From the IMG/VR virus record IMGVR_UViG_3300020109_000035, positions 1 to 48,851 of that record: a stretch of 48,851 nucleotides of DNA, one strand, 5' to 3'. Source of the DNA: a virus. The notes under the pieces were generated by a model that saw only the letters and a list, made by a program, of their open reading frames with translations, did no database searches and had not been told where the DNA came from. Position 1 is the first letter of the stretch, and every line of letters starts with the position of its first letter. The translations under genes and the position numbers were made by a program. Shown here piece by piece: positions 22,120-30,619 of the stretch.

Positions 22120-25100
22120 GTCGCCGGGCCGCGGCCCTCCGGGCAGCCGCCGAGGAGGCCGACCCGCTGCTCCCCGAGCGGGAGCGGGCCGCGGCCGACC
22201 TCGCCCGCTTCGAGGAGAAGGTGCAGGCGGCCACCTGGCGCGCGGTCCGGGAGTGGCTGACGATCGCCACCCGCGCCGCGCTCGGCCAGTCCCTCACCGC
22301 GGCCCCCGAGGACGTCGTCCCCGACCCGACGGCGATCAACGCGCACGCCGAGGAGTGGGCGCGGCTGGTCGACGCGCACATCGTGGGCGCGATCGACGAC
22401 CTGCTCGGCGAGCGGTTCGGCGCGCTGCTGGACCGTGACGACGTCGTGAGCGCCCGCCCCTGGCAGGAGCAGTACCTCGGGGCCGTCCGCAACCGCATGG
22501 CCGACGTTCCCGGGCAGACCTTCGACGCCGTCCGGACCGCCGTCCAACTCGGGATCGACGACGGCGACGCGATCCCCACGATCCGCGACCGGATCGCCGG
22601 CGTGCTCTCGGCCCGGATGGGCGGCCCGGAGAACGAGTGGCTCAAGCGGTCCCAGACGATCGCCCGCACCGAGACGATCGGCGCGTACAACGGCGGGCAC
22701 CTCGCCGCGTCCCGGATCCGGGCCGAGGCCACCGGGGTGGAGATCGACAAGGTCTGGCTGGCCACGATCGACAGCCGCACCCGGAAGGACCACTACCGGG
22801 CCGACGGGCAGCGGGTGGCCCTCGGCGAGCCCTTCCGGGTGGGCGGCCGGTCGCTGGACCACCCGGGCGACCCGAGCGCCCCGCCGGCCCAAACCGTCAA
22901 CTGCCGCTGCACCATGCTGGAAGTCGAGGCCACCGAGGAGACGCCGAACACCTCCCGCCGGCAACTCCGAGACGCCGACGACGTCGCCGGCGAGATCGAG
23001 GCCCGCGCGGACGACGACCAGGTCCGCGCGTACGACGACCCCGAGGAGCAGCGCCGGCAGGCCGACCGGGTCCGGGCGGCCACCGAGGCGGCCCGCACGG
23101 TCACCCCGGGCGCCGGCGCGGCCCAGTCCGCGGCCCAGGTCGCCGAGCGGGAAGCCGCGGCCCAGGCCCGCCGGGAGAAGGCCGCCGCCCGCCGGGCCGA
23201 GCGGAAGCTCGAGCAGGAGACCGACGACGCCGGCGTTCCCCTCCGCCTGTCCTACGACTACCTCGGCAACCTGAACGAGGACGAGCTCGACGACCTGGCG
23301 ACGCACATCCTCGGCCGGCTGGACGACGCCAACGAGTTGGAGGGCCGCCGCTGGGACGACTACGAGAAGTTCATGGACTACCGGCAGCGGGAGGAGCAGG
23401 TCGTCGACGACGTCCTCCGGTCGGCGACCAGCGACGCCGAGGTCACCCGCGCGGTCGAGGCGTTCCAGGCCGAGAACGGGATCCCCGGGCTGACCCACCC
23501 GCGGGTCGGCGGCGTCAAAGCCTCCGACGTCGCCCCGACGCGCGGCGAGGTCCAGGTCGAGTACGCGCTGTTCACCGAGCGGCAGTACATCGAGGCCCAG
23601 GCCGCCACCCGCGGCGAGTTGCTGAGCAAGGCCGGGCAGCGCGCCGGCGTGGACGCCCGGGAACTGTTCCGGATGGACCCGCGGCAGGCCGGCCGCTACG
23701 CCTCCGAGGAACTCTTGGAGTTCTGGGAGTCGACGCGGCGGGTGTCCTGGTCGGAGTTCTACTACGAGCGCACCGGCTCGCCGGGCACCGCGCGGGCCGC
23801 CGCCAACCAGAAGGCGCTCAACTCCCTGATGGACCGGGACCGCTCGGTGCTCCGGGCCTCGGCCGGCGACGCCGTCCCCGAGCCCACCACCGAGCAGGTC
23901 GCCGCGTACGACGCCGGTCGGCAGGCCTACGCCGACGGGCGACCGTCGACGGACTGCCCGCACACCGGCGGCCCGCCGGACCTGTTCACCTTGTGGGTGC
24001 GGGGCTACGTCCTGGCCCGCACCGAGGCGATCGCCTGGCGCCTGTTCGACGAGGGCGCGATCGACACCGAACCCACGACCGGCGGCCCCGACGGGATCAC
24101 CGCCTCCGCCACCCCGGAAGGAACCCCGCCCATGCCTCGCCGTACCTGGCGCTCTGCGCCCGTGCTGGCCCCGTTCGCCAAGCCCACCGGCGACGGCCGG
24201 ATCTTCGCCGCGGGGTCGCTGACCTCCCGGGATCTTCCGCTGCCCCTCATGTACCAGGAGTCGACCAGTTTCGGCCACGACGGCAGCACCACGGTGGGCC
24301 GGATCCTGGCCGTGGAGTTCACCGCGGACGGCATCGTGGCCAGCGGCGACTACCTGGACGACCCGGCGCTGGCCGAGGCCGTGGGTAAGGCGATCGCCCT
24401 GGTCGAGGCCGGCCTCGGCGGTGTCTCGGTGGACCTGGACAGCGTCACGGGGTCGCTGGTCGACGAGAACGGCGACCCGGTCGATATGGACTGGCTGATC
24501 GGGGAGTGGGAGAAGGGCGAGAACCCGCCCGTCTACGAGCAGGTCGACGAGGGCCGGCTGATCGGCGTCACCCAGGTGGCCACGCCGGCGTTCGCTGAGG
24601 CCGCGATCGAACTGGACCCGATCGACGCCGCCGGGGACGACCTCGCCGCGGCGCTCACCGACGCCGCCGGCGCCGAGGTCGCCCCGGGCGCGGTCGTCGA
24701 CTACGTCGAGCCGGCCGGCGCCGAGGACGACGCCGACACCGTCGGACGCGGTGAGGTGACCGCCGTCGACGAGGACGCCGAGACCGTTACCGTCCAGCCC
24801 ACCGAGGACGCCGAGGGCGAGGCCGTCGACTGGCCGCCGGTGACCGTGCCGGTCGCCAATGTCACCGTCGTGACCGCCGCACCCGTCGAGGAGGAGGACG
24901 ACGCCGAGGCCCAGGTCGAGAGCCTGACCGCCGCGGCCGGGACGATCTTCCGCCCGCCGGCGTCGGCTTACGAGAACCCGAACCTGTCCGAGCCGACGCC
25001 GATCACCGTCACCGACGACGGGCGCGTGTTCGGCCACGTCGCCACCTGGGGAACGTGCCACGTCGGGTACCCCGGCCAGTGTGTCGAGCCGCCGCGGTCG

Positions 25101-25691
25101 CCCTCGGAGTACGCGTTCTTCCACACCGGCGCCGTCCGGCTGGACGACGGGAGCCGGATCGCCGTCGGGAACCTCACCCTCGGCGGGGGCCACGCCGACC
25201 CCAAGTACGCGTGGCGGCAGGCCGCCCGGCACTACGACGAGACCGGCTACGGGATCGCCACCGTGCGCGCGTACGAGGACGACCACGGCATCGCCGTGGC
25301 CGGCTGGCTGAACCCCGGCGCGACCGAGGCCCAGATCGCCGAGCTCGAGCGCTCGCCCCTGTCCGGCGACTGGCGGGAGATCGGCGGCGAACTGGACATG
25401 ATCGGCGCCCTGGCGGTCAACTCCGGGGGCTTCCCGGTGCCGCGCTACACCACCGGCCCGAGCGGCGACCGCCTGTCCCTGGTCGCCGCCCCGGGTGTCC
25501 GCCCCAACCCGAGCCGCCGCCGCGGCCCGGGGAACGGGTACGGCGAGCTCCGGGCGCGCCTCCGCCGGGAGGTGCTGGCCGACGTCCGCGCCGACCTCAC
25601 CCGCCGGGCCCGCCTGGACCGCATCGTCGCCTCGGTCGGCCTGGACTCCCGGTCCCGGCTCGCCGAGGTGCTGGCCGACGTCGACGACTGA
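22116..25691 (+). CDS. MuF-like minor capsid protein fused to capsid maturation protease
   Basis: 1191 aa, about twice a normal MuF. Residues ~184-265 are the MuF domain (RTETIGAYNGG, DSRTRKDHYRADGQ, closing NCRCTML). A Glu/Ala/Arg coiled region and a helical domain (300-590) follow. An Rmf/CrpP-like segment lies at ~598-632 (AYDAGRQAYADGRP, CPHTG, LWVRGY). From residue 673 there is an actinophage prohead protease region (FAKPTGDGRIFAAG ... GVSVDLDS), an acidic linker, and the hallmark VFGHVATWGTCH, YAFFHTGAV, GGHADP and LSGDWREIGG blocks. The His and Ser in these blocks are likely catalytic. The protease would process capsid and scaffold parts. An internal SD/ATG at 24132 is in frame and could make protease alone. 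Confidence 0.87.
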   Translation: MSRRAAALRAAAEEADPLLPERERAAADLARFEEKVQAATWRAVREWLTIATRAALGQSLTAAPEDVVPDPTAINAHAEEWARLVDAHIVGAIDDLLGERFGALLDRDDVVSARPWQEQYLGAVRNRMADVPGQTFDAVRTAVQLGIDDGDAIPTIRDRIAGVLSARMGGPENEWLKRSQTIARTETIGAYNGGHLAASRIRAEATGVEIDKVWLATIDSRTRKDHYRADGQRVALGEPFRVGGRSLDHPGDPSAPPAQTVNCRCTMLEVEATEETPNTSRRQLRDADDVAGEIEARADDDQVRAYDDPEEQRRQADRVRAATEAARTVTPGAGAAQSAAQVAEREAAAQARREKAAARRAERKLEQETDDAGVPLRLSYDYLGNLNEDELDDLATHILGRLDDANELEGRRWDDYEKFMDYRQREEQVVDDVLRSATSDAEVTRAVEAFQAENGIPGLTHPRVGGVKASDVAPTRGEVQVEYALFTERQYIEAQAATRGELLSKAGQRAGVDARELFRMDPRQAGRYASEELLEFWESTRRVSWSEFYYERTGSPGTARAAANQKALNSLMDRDRSVLRASAGDAVPEPTTEQVAAYDAGRQAYADGRPSTDCPHTGGPPDLFTLWVRGYVLARTEAIAWRLFDEGAIDTEPTTGGPDGITASATPEGTPPMPRRTWRSAPVLAPFAKPTGDGRIFAAGSLTSRDLPLPLMYQESTSFGHDGSTTVGRILAVEFTADGIVASGDYLDDPALAEAVGKAIALVEAGLGGVSVDLDSVTGSLVDENGDPVDMDWLIGEWEKGENPPVYEQVDEGRLIGVTQVATPAFAEAAIELDPIDAAGDDLAAALTDAAGAEVAPGAVVDYVEPAGAEDDADTVGRGEVTAVDEDAETVTVQPTEDAEGEAVDWPPVTVPVANVTVVTAAPVEEEDDAEAQVESLTAAAGTIFRPPASAYENPNLSEPTPITVTDDGRVFGHVATWGTCHVGYPGQCVEPPRSPSEYAFFHTGAVRLDDGSRIAVGNLTLGGGHADPKYAWRQAARHYDETGYGIATVRAYEDDHGIAVAGWLNPGATEAQIAELERSPLSGDWREIGGELDMIGALAVNSGGFPVPRYTTGPSGDRLSLVAAPGVRPNPSRRRGPGNGYGELRARLRREVLADVRADLTRRARLDRIVASVGLDSRSRLAEVLADVDD
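24114..24134 (+). promoter_or_regulatory. Internal SD and in-frame ATG within the MuF-protease gene
   Basis: GGAAGGA is followed after 9 nt by ATG 24132-24134, in frame with the large ORF and exactly at the boundary between the Rmf-like region and the protease domain. Translation from here would give a 519-aa stand-alone protease. Confidence 0.5.
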
Positions 25692-25703
25692 GAGGAGCAC
25701 GCG

Positions 25704-25856
25704 ATGGGTTGCAACTGCGGCGGGAAGTCCGGGCAGAAGTACACGGTCACCCGCCCCGACGGCAGCACCTACGGGCCGGTGGACTCCAAGGCCGCCGCCC
25801 TCGCCGAGGTGTCCCGCCTCGGCGGCCGGGGGACGATCGTCCCCGTCTCCGCCTGA
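25704..25856 (+). CDS. Small head-region protein with N-terminal CNCGGK (50 aa)
   Basis: ATG after AGAGGAGCACGCG, 12 nt after the protease stop. It begins MGCNCGGK and contains YTVTRPDGSTYGPVDSKAAALAEV, a layout I recognise from small conserved proteins next to head genes in many actinophages. Two Cys at the N-terminus may bind metal or form disulfides. Function is unknown; position suggests a virion-assembly accessory. Confidence 0.75.
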   Translation: MGCNCGGKSGQKYTVTRPDGSTYGPVDSKAAALAEVSRLGGRGTIVPVSA

Positions 25857-25859
25857 CCC

Positions 25860-26057
25860 GTGGGCGACGTCGTCCCGCTCCCCCTGCCGGCTTCCCCGCG
25901 GCAGGGTGGGCGGGACGTCGTCGTCTCGGCGTGCTGGTGCGGCTCGGTCCGCTGGCGCGCGGTCGTCGAGATCTCCGGCGGCGTCGTCGTCGACGTCGAG
26001 CCGCTGCTGGTCTGCGACGGGTGCGGCTCGGCTCACGTACTGAGACGCGACGGGTAA
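25860..26057 (+). CDS. Small zinc-ribbon protein (65 aa)
   Basis: GTG 3 nt after the previous stop, without its own SD, so probably translated by coupling. ACWCGS near residue 25 and CDGCGS near 52, separated by beta strands (VRWRAVVEISGGVVVDVEPLLV), form a classical four-Cys zinc ribbon. Role unknown. Confidence 0.65.
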   Translation: MGDVVPLPLPASPRQGGRDVVVSACWCGSVRWRAVVEISGGVVVDVEPLLVCDGCGSAHVLRRDG

Positions 26058-26107
26058 CCCTTCGTGGGCGTGTCGTGTCGGCCGCCTGCACATCACCTCC
26101 CCGCGCG

Positions 26108-26128
26108 GTGTACGGTCCACCCGCACAC
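26108..26128 (+). promoter_or_regulatory. Operator-like 21-bp element with -10 hexamer (site 4)
   Basis: Begins GTGTACGGTCCACC and ends GCACAC, with outer arms GTGTAC/..ACAC. -10 TACGGT at 26111-26116; CTGCAC 19 bp upstream at 26086-26091. It drives the small cassette 26149-27639, which ends at the terminator 27663-27701. Confidence 0.65.
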
Positions 26129-26148
26129 CACGACGCGAGGAGCACCGC

Positions 26149-26469
26149 ATGACCGCCCCACCTCTCCGCACCAACCGGCACCTGATCCGGCCCACCGCTA
26201 CCGAGTTCGCCGCCCAGGCCGTCGCCCTGGACCACGGCGGCAAGCCGGCCGAGGTGCTGGTCAAGGCCGCCCGCGACCTGGTCGTCGTCGAGGCCGTCTG
26301 GCGCGCGACCGGATCCGGGCCCGCGCACCGCCACGAGGCCGAGGCCGCCCGGACCCGCTTCGCCCAGCACGCGCTCGGCGCCGGCGTCCACGTCACCGAG
26401 CTCGGGGCGACCGTCTCCGAGACCGCGATCGCCGCCGCCCGCATTCTCGCCCGCTACCTGCCCGCCTGA
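26149..26469 (+). CDS. Hypothetical helical protein (106 aa)
   Basis: ATG after GCGAGGAGCACCGC, 20 nt after operator site 4. Almost entirely helical (TEFAAQAVALDHGGKPAEVLVKAARDLVVVEAVW, EAEAARTRFAQHAL, TAIAAARILARYL) with modest charge. No family is recognised. First gene of a three-gene cassette that looks inserted between head genes. Confidence 0.65.
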   Translation: MTAPPLRTNRHLIRPTATEFAAQAVALDHGGKPAEVLVKAARDLVVVEAVWRATGSGPAHRHEAEAARTRFAQHALGAGVHVTELGATVSETAIAAARILARYLPA

Positions 26470-26548
26470 TCCACCCGCCGCCGGGCCACCCCACCCGACG
26501 GCGGTCACCCCTTCACCCGCGCACCACCTCCACCACCAGGAGTTCGCC

Positions 26549-27322
26549 ATGCCCAGCACGCCCACCCCCCTGATCCGCCGCATCCCCCTCGCCCTGCTGG
26601 TGCTGTTCCTGATCGCCGGGGGCCTGCTGGCCGTCGCCGCGATCCACGGCCCCGCCGCCCCCGTCTCCGAGCCCGCCCCGGCGCCGGCGGACTTCCGCCG
26701 GATCTCGATCGACGTTCCGACCGCCGACCAGGTCGCCGCCGAGCAGCGCGCCGCGTTCCTCGCCGACCTGCTCGGCCCCGACGTGGGCTACTCCGACGCC
26801 GAGGCCGCCGACCTGGTCCACCTCGCCGAGCGGGTGTGCGACCTGCTCGGTGACCCGACCGGCGTCCCCGCCGGCGCCGAGATCCCCACCCGCGACGGGA
26901 TCACCTCCGGGCTGATCGCTTCCGGCTGGACCGCCGGCGAGGCCGGGAAGCTCGTCGACACCGCGGTGGCGACCTACTGCGCCGGCGTCGTCGTCCCCGC
27001 GGCGCCCGTCTTGGCGGGCCCCGCCGCGGCCGAGCCGGTCCAGCAGCCCGCCCCGGCGCCGACCCGCCCGAGCGCAGCCCCGGCTCCCGCCCGCACCGTG
27101 GCCCCGCCCGCCCCGGCGCCGGCCCCGGTCGTCGAGCAGCCGACGCCCGCCGTCGACACCCGCGCCTACCTGCCCCCGGGCGCCTGGTCCGACGCCGGCC
27201 CCGTCGGCGACGTCGCCGAGCAGTTGCCCGAGGAGTCCATCGGCGGCGCCCGCTGCGGCGACTCGGCCGACGTCGTCACCTCGGTGACCGTCGACGGCGC
27301 GCCGGTCTGCGGGCAGCCGTGA
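26549..27322 (+). CDS. Secreted or membrane-anchored DUF732-like protein (257 aa)
   Basis: ATG after CAGGAGTTCGCC. Residues 9-33 (RRIPLALLVLFLIAGGLLAVAAIHG) are a signal anchor with basic start. Residues ~65-150 resemble DUF732, a small helical domain of actinobacterial exported proteins: LADLLGPDVGYSDAEAADL, a Cys in ERVCDLLG, and a second in VATYCAG. Then a Pro/Ala-rich linker (160-205) and a short C-terminal piece with a Cys pair (ARCGDS, VCGQP). As a phage-encoded surface protein it may alter the host envelope or block superinfection; this is inferred. Confidence 0.65.
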   Translation: MPSTPTPLIRRIPLALLVLFLIAGGLLAVAAIHGPAAPVSEPAPAPADFRRISIDVPTADQVAAEQRAAFLADLLGPDVGYSDAEAADLVHLAERVCDLLGDPTGVPAGAEIPTRDGITSGLIASGWTAGEAGKLVDTAVATYCAGVVVPAAPVLAGPAAAEPVQQPAPAPTRPSAAPAPARTVAPPAPAPAPVVEQPTPAVDTRAYLPPGAWSDAGPVGDVAEQLPEESIGGARCGDSADVVTSVTVDGAPVCGQP

Positions 27323-27639
27323 CGCTGCTCGGGAACCTCGGCGACCAGGACGGCCGGATCCGCGGCACCGCCTCGGTCGAGTACTCCGACCACGTCCACG
27401 GCTCCAACGTGCTGGTCGACGTCGACGGCGGGCCCGACGAGGTGATCCCCGAGGCGATCCGGTATGACCCGGCCGCGCACGGGCCCGAGGGCCGGCACCG
27501 CGTGGTCACGCTGCTGACCGCCGCGCTCGAGGTGGCCGGCTGGCGGCAGATCGGCCCGATCGTTTGGGGCTCCGACGACGCCCGCGTGCGGGTCGAGCGG
27601 GTGCGTCCCGCTGGCGCCGACCCGGCTGGGGCAGGCTGA
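27319..27639 (+). CDS. Hypothetical protein (106 aa)
   Basis: GTGA overlap with the DUF732-like gene. Soluble beta-rich protein (RGTASVEYSDHVHGSNVLVDVDG) with a helix (HRVVTLLTAALEVAGWRQIG) and a final strand. No family is recognised. The terminator hairpin begins 24 nt after its stop, closing the cassette. Confidence 0.65.
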   Translation: MTLLGNLGDQDGRIRGTASVEYSDHVHGSNVLVDVDGGPDEVIPEAIRYDPAAHGPEGRHRVVTLLTAALEVAGWRQIGPIVWGSDDARVRVERVRPAGADPAGAG

Positions 27640-27662
27640 GCCCCCGCCCTGCCGATAGACAA

Positions 27663-27701
27663 CGAGAGGCCCCGCCGATCACCACTCGGCGGGGCCTCTC
27701 G
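27663..27701 (+). terminator. Perfect 16-bp terminator hairpin
   Basis: Arms 27663-27678 and 27686-27701 are exact reverse complements (CGAGAGGCCCCGCCGA arm) with a 7-nt loop. It isolates the upstream cassette from the capsid gene. No U-tract follows. Confidence 0.8.
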
Positions 27702-27901
27702 CGTGTCCTGGGGCGGTGCGGCCGTACCCCTACGGCCAACCCCGGGACGCGGGCACCCTTCGCACCCGCCCCCACGGTATGCGCGTCACAAGACCAGCAC
27801 CCGCCGAGGTCCGGCGCCGTGGGCTACCCTCTGCCCCGTAGCGACCGCTGGCTGTGGGCCGGGCGCTCGGCCGTCCCGAGTCCCCGCTAGGAGCCCCCGC
27901 C
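27702..27901 (+). promoter_or_regulatory. Capsid gene promoter and leader with 34-bp box (copy 1)
   Basis: TACCCT (27825-27830) is a TAnnnT -10 box. The 34-bp box at 27837-27870 (starts CGTAGCGACCGCTGGC, ends GGGCGCTCGG) is identical to 32505-32538. It continues into a small hairpin CTCGG/CCGAG (27866-27880), then TAGGAG 8 nt before the GTG at 27902. The first ~120 nt of this stretch hold nothing I recognise. Confidence 0.7.
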
Positions 27902-29677
27902 GTGAGCCTGTCGTCCCTCCCCCGCCGCCGTTCCGCCCTGCCCCGCGTCCGCCCGGACCTGGTCGGCCGCGCCTCGGTCGTGTTCGTCCCCCGCGACGAC
28001 GACCAGACCCCGATCGCGCTCCCCGAGGGCGAGGAGCTCGAGCAGACCTCGGCCGCCGACCTGGAGAAGATCCGGGACCGGGCCCGCGCCGAGATCGAGA
28101 AGATCAAGGCCAAGGACGACATCTCCGACGAGGACGTCGCCGAGGCCGAGCGCCTGGCCCAGGTGATGAAGGGCGCCAAGACCGAGGTCAAGCGCCGGGA
28201 GACCGCCGAGGAGGACCGGCGCAAGCGGCTGGACGCCGTCGACGTCGACGACGACGACCAGGACGGCGACGACGACGGCCAGGACGACCAGGACGACGAC
28301 GACCAGGACGGCGACGACGGCCAGGACGGCGACGACTCGGCCGACGCCGACGACTCCGCCCCGGCCGGCAAGGAGCCGGTCCTCGCCGGCGCCGACGGCG
28401 GCAAGCCAAAGACCGGCCGCGCCGCGCGCGCCGCCCGCCGACAGCAGGAGCCCAAGCCCCCGGCCCGCCGCACCGCGACGATCACCGCCGCGGCCGACGT
28501 GCCCGGGATGAAAGCCAACCACACGTTCGGCAACTTCACCGAGGTGGCCGAGGTGGCGAACCGCCGCCTCGCGTCCTACCCGTCCCGGCCGATGCCCTCG
28601 GCCAGCGGGCACTCCACCCGGCTCCAGCACGGCATCGCCCGGATCCGCCGGGACTTCGACGCCGACCTGATCGCCGACGTCAACGGCGACGACGTGCTCA
28701 CCTTCGCCGCCCAGGAGTCCCGGCTGCCCGGCGGCTCCCTGGTCGCCGCGGGCGGCTGGTGCGCGCCCTCGGAGACGCTGTACGACCTCACCGAGCTCGA
28801 GAGCGCCGACGGCCTGATCGACGTCCCCGAGGTCAACGCCCGCCGCGGCGGTATCCGGTTCACCCCGGGCCCGGACTACTCGGCGATCTACGCCGGGACC
28901 GGGTTCGCCCAGACCGAGGCCCAGGCGATCGCCGGCGAGACGAAGGACTGCTACCGGGTGCCCTGCCCGGACTTCGCCGAGGTGCGCGCCGAGGCCGTCG
29001 GGGTGTGCATCACCTCCGGGATCCTGCAGAACCACGCGTACCCCGAGCTCACCGCCCGGGTGACGCGCGGCGCGCTGATCGCCCACGCGCACAAGGTGAG
29101 CGCCAAGACGATCGCCAAGATGGTGGCCGGCTCCACCGCGGTGGCGCCCACGGCGCTGCTCGGGGCAACCGCGTCCCTGCTCTCGGCCGCCGAACTGGCC
29201 GCCCTGGACACCCGGTACCGCCACCGGATGCCGCTCACCGCGACGGTCGAGCAGGTGTACCCGCTGTTCGCCTACGCGCTGGTCCGGGCCGACCTCGCCC
29301 AGCGGTCCGGCGTCATGGCCCTGGACGTCACCGACGCCCAGATCCGCGGCTGGTTCGCCGAGCGGCAGATCCGGGCCCAGTTCGTCTACGACTGGCAGGA
29401 CACGGCGCTCGGCCAGGCCGTGCCCGCGGTGGCCCTGCCGGCGTCGACCCAGTTCCTCTCCTACCCGGCCGGGACGTGGGTCCGGGGCCTGGACGAGGTG
29501 ATCAACCTGGACACCGTGTACGACTCCGCCGGGCTGGTCGAGAACGACTACGTCGGCCTGTTCACCGAGGAGGCGCTGCTGGTCGCCAAGACCGGCCACG
29601 ACTCCCGCCGGTACACCGTCGCCACCCCGGCGAACGGTGCGACCTACCCGACCGCGGTGCCGGTGCCGGCCGCCTGA
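27902..29677 (+). CDS. Major capsid protein with N-terminal scaffold-like domain
   Basis: 591 aa. Residues ~45-110 form a charged helix (AADLEKIRDRARAEIEKIKAKDD...) and ~115-150 an almost pure Asp/Gln/Gly acidic tract, together resembling a fused scaffolding (delta) domain that the maturation protease would remove. From ~200 the HK97-type capsid body follows (NHTFGNFTEVAEVANRRL, SLVAAGGWCAPSETLYDL, an E-loop-like GGIRFTPGPDY, and late strands AQFVYDW and FLSYPAGTWVRG). GTG follows TAGGAG with 8-nt spacing. It has its own promoter/leader and terminator, fitting its need for very high expression. Confidence 0.88.
   Translation: MSLSSLPRRRSALPRVRPDLVGRASVVFVPRDDDQTPIALPEGEELEQTSAADLEKIRDRARAEIEKIKAKDDISDEDVAEAERLAQVMKGAKTEVKRRETAEEDRRKRLDAVDVDDDDQDGDDDGQDDQDDDDQDGDDGQDGDDSADADDSAPAGKEPVLAGADGGKPKTGRAARAARRQQEPKPPARRTATITAAADVPGMKANHTFGNFTEVAEVANRRLASYPSRPMPSASGHSTRLQHGIARIRRDFDADLIADVNGDDVLTFAAQESRLPGGSLVAAGGWCAPSETLYDLTELESADGLIDVPEVNARRGGIRFTPGPDYSAIYAGTGFAQTEAQAIAGETKDCYRVPCPDFAEVRAEAVGVCITSGILQNHAYPELTARVTRGALIAHAHKVSAKTIAKMVAGSTAVAPTALLGATASLLSAAELAALDTRYRHRMPLTATVEQVYPLFAYALVRADLAQRSGVMALDVTDAQIRGWFAERQIRAQFVYDWQDTALGQAVPAVALPASTQFLSYPAGTWVRGLDEVINLDTVYDSAGLVENDYVGLFTEEALLVAKTGHDSRRYTVATPANGATYPTAVPVPAA
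28240..28345 (+). repeat. Asp/Gln/Gly low-complexity tract in the capsid gene
   Basis: Repetitive GAC/CAG/GGC codons encode about 33 residues that are nearly all D, Q or G, between the helical scaffold-like domain and the capsid body. Such tracts are prone to repeat-length change. Confidence 0.75.
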
Positions 29678-29698
29678 TCGACCGAGATCCGACCAGTC

Positions 29699-29738
29699 CC
29701 GAGGGCCGGGTGAGCCGACCGGCTCACCCGGCCCTCGG
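29699..29738 (+). terminator. Perfect 18-bp terminator hairpin after the capsid gene
   Basis: Arms 29699-29716 and 29721-29738 are exact reverse complements (arm CCGAGGGCCGGGTGAGCC) with a GACC loop, 22 nt after the capsid stop and before a weak U-containing stretch (CCTGTCTCC). It is the strongest hairpin in the window and probably limits read-through of the abundant capsid mRNA. Confidence 0.85.
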
Positions 29739-29770
29739 CCTGTCTCCCCCTCCCGAGAGGAACCCCCGGC

Positions 29771-30619
29771 ATGACCTCCGCGATCTTCGCGCCGCCTGTC
29801 ACGATCACCGGCCCCACCCCGATGCCGACCGAGTTCGGGCTGTACTCGGTGGCGACCGTCGTCGACTCCAACGACGCGCACGCCCAGGGCGGCGTGCAGT
29901 ACGAGCCGCTGGGGTGCGGTGAGGTCGCCGCCGTCTCCGCCGCGTGCGGCACCGCCGGCGGCCCCGAGATGCCGGCGACGGTGGAACTGGACGCCGACCG
30001 GTTCGTGCGCTCCGTGGCGTTCACCGTCTACGCCGGCCCCTCGGCCGACCTGATCTCGCACCGCGCCGACGAGCTCAGCACCATGGCCCGCAACTGGCTG
30101 ACCCTCGGCGAGCAGCACGGCGCCGAGCGCGGGTTCTGGACCGGCGCCCCGCTGGTCGACGACGATTCCGCCGCGCTCCACCTCGCCGCCGGTGACGCCG
30201 TCGAGGTGCTGGCCGCCGACCCGGTCCCCGGGAAGTTGGCGCTCGGACTGCTGGAGGAAGCCCTCGGCGACCGCGTCCTCGGCCGCGGCGTGATCCACGT
30301 CCCCCGCGTGGCGTTCCCGTTCCTGCCCGACACCGCCGCCAACGGCGGCCGGATGCAGACCAAGCTCCGGACCGACCTCGCCGTCGGCACCGGGTACACC
30401 GGCAGCGCCCCCGACGGCACCGCGCGCGGCGCCGGCGAGGCGTGGCTGTACGGCACCGGCCCCGTCAAGATCACGCGGGGTGAGGTGTTCGACGTCGGCG
30501 GCACGGACGCGCGCCGGCTGCTGGACCGCTCCACCAACCGGATCGCCGTCCTGGCGGGCCGGATGCTCACCGTCACCTACGAGTGCGCCCTGGTGGGCGT
30601 GCGCGTCGCCCTGACCTGA
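29771..30619 (+). CDS. Head-associated structural protein of unknown type (282 aa)
   Basis: ATG after GAGAGGAACCCCCGGC. Soluble protein with a strand-rich N-terminus (FGLYSVATVVDSNDAHAQGGVQYEPLGCGEV), a Cys-containing loop, a central helix (ADLISHRADELSTMARNWLTLGEQHGAERGFW) and an alpha/beta C-terminus ending in RMLTVTYECALVGVRVAL. Position right after the major capsid gene is typical of a virion-associated protein in actinophages. Homology to a named family is not evident to me. Confidence 0.65.
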   Translation: MTSAIFAPPVTITGPTPMPTEFGLYSVATVVDSNDAHAQGGVQYEPLGCGEVAAVSAACGTAGGPEMPATVELDADRFVRSVAFTVYAGPSADLISHRADELSTMARNWLTLGEQHGAERGFWTGAPLVDDDSAALHLAAGDAVEVLAADPVPGKLALGLLEEALGDRVLGRGVIHVPRVAFPFLPDTAANGGRMQTKLRTDLAVGTGYTGSAPDGTARGAGEAWLYGTGPVKITRGEVFDVGGTDARRLLDRSTNRIAVLAGRMLTVTYECALVGVRVALT

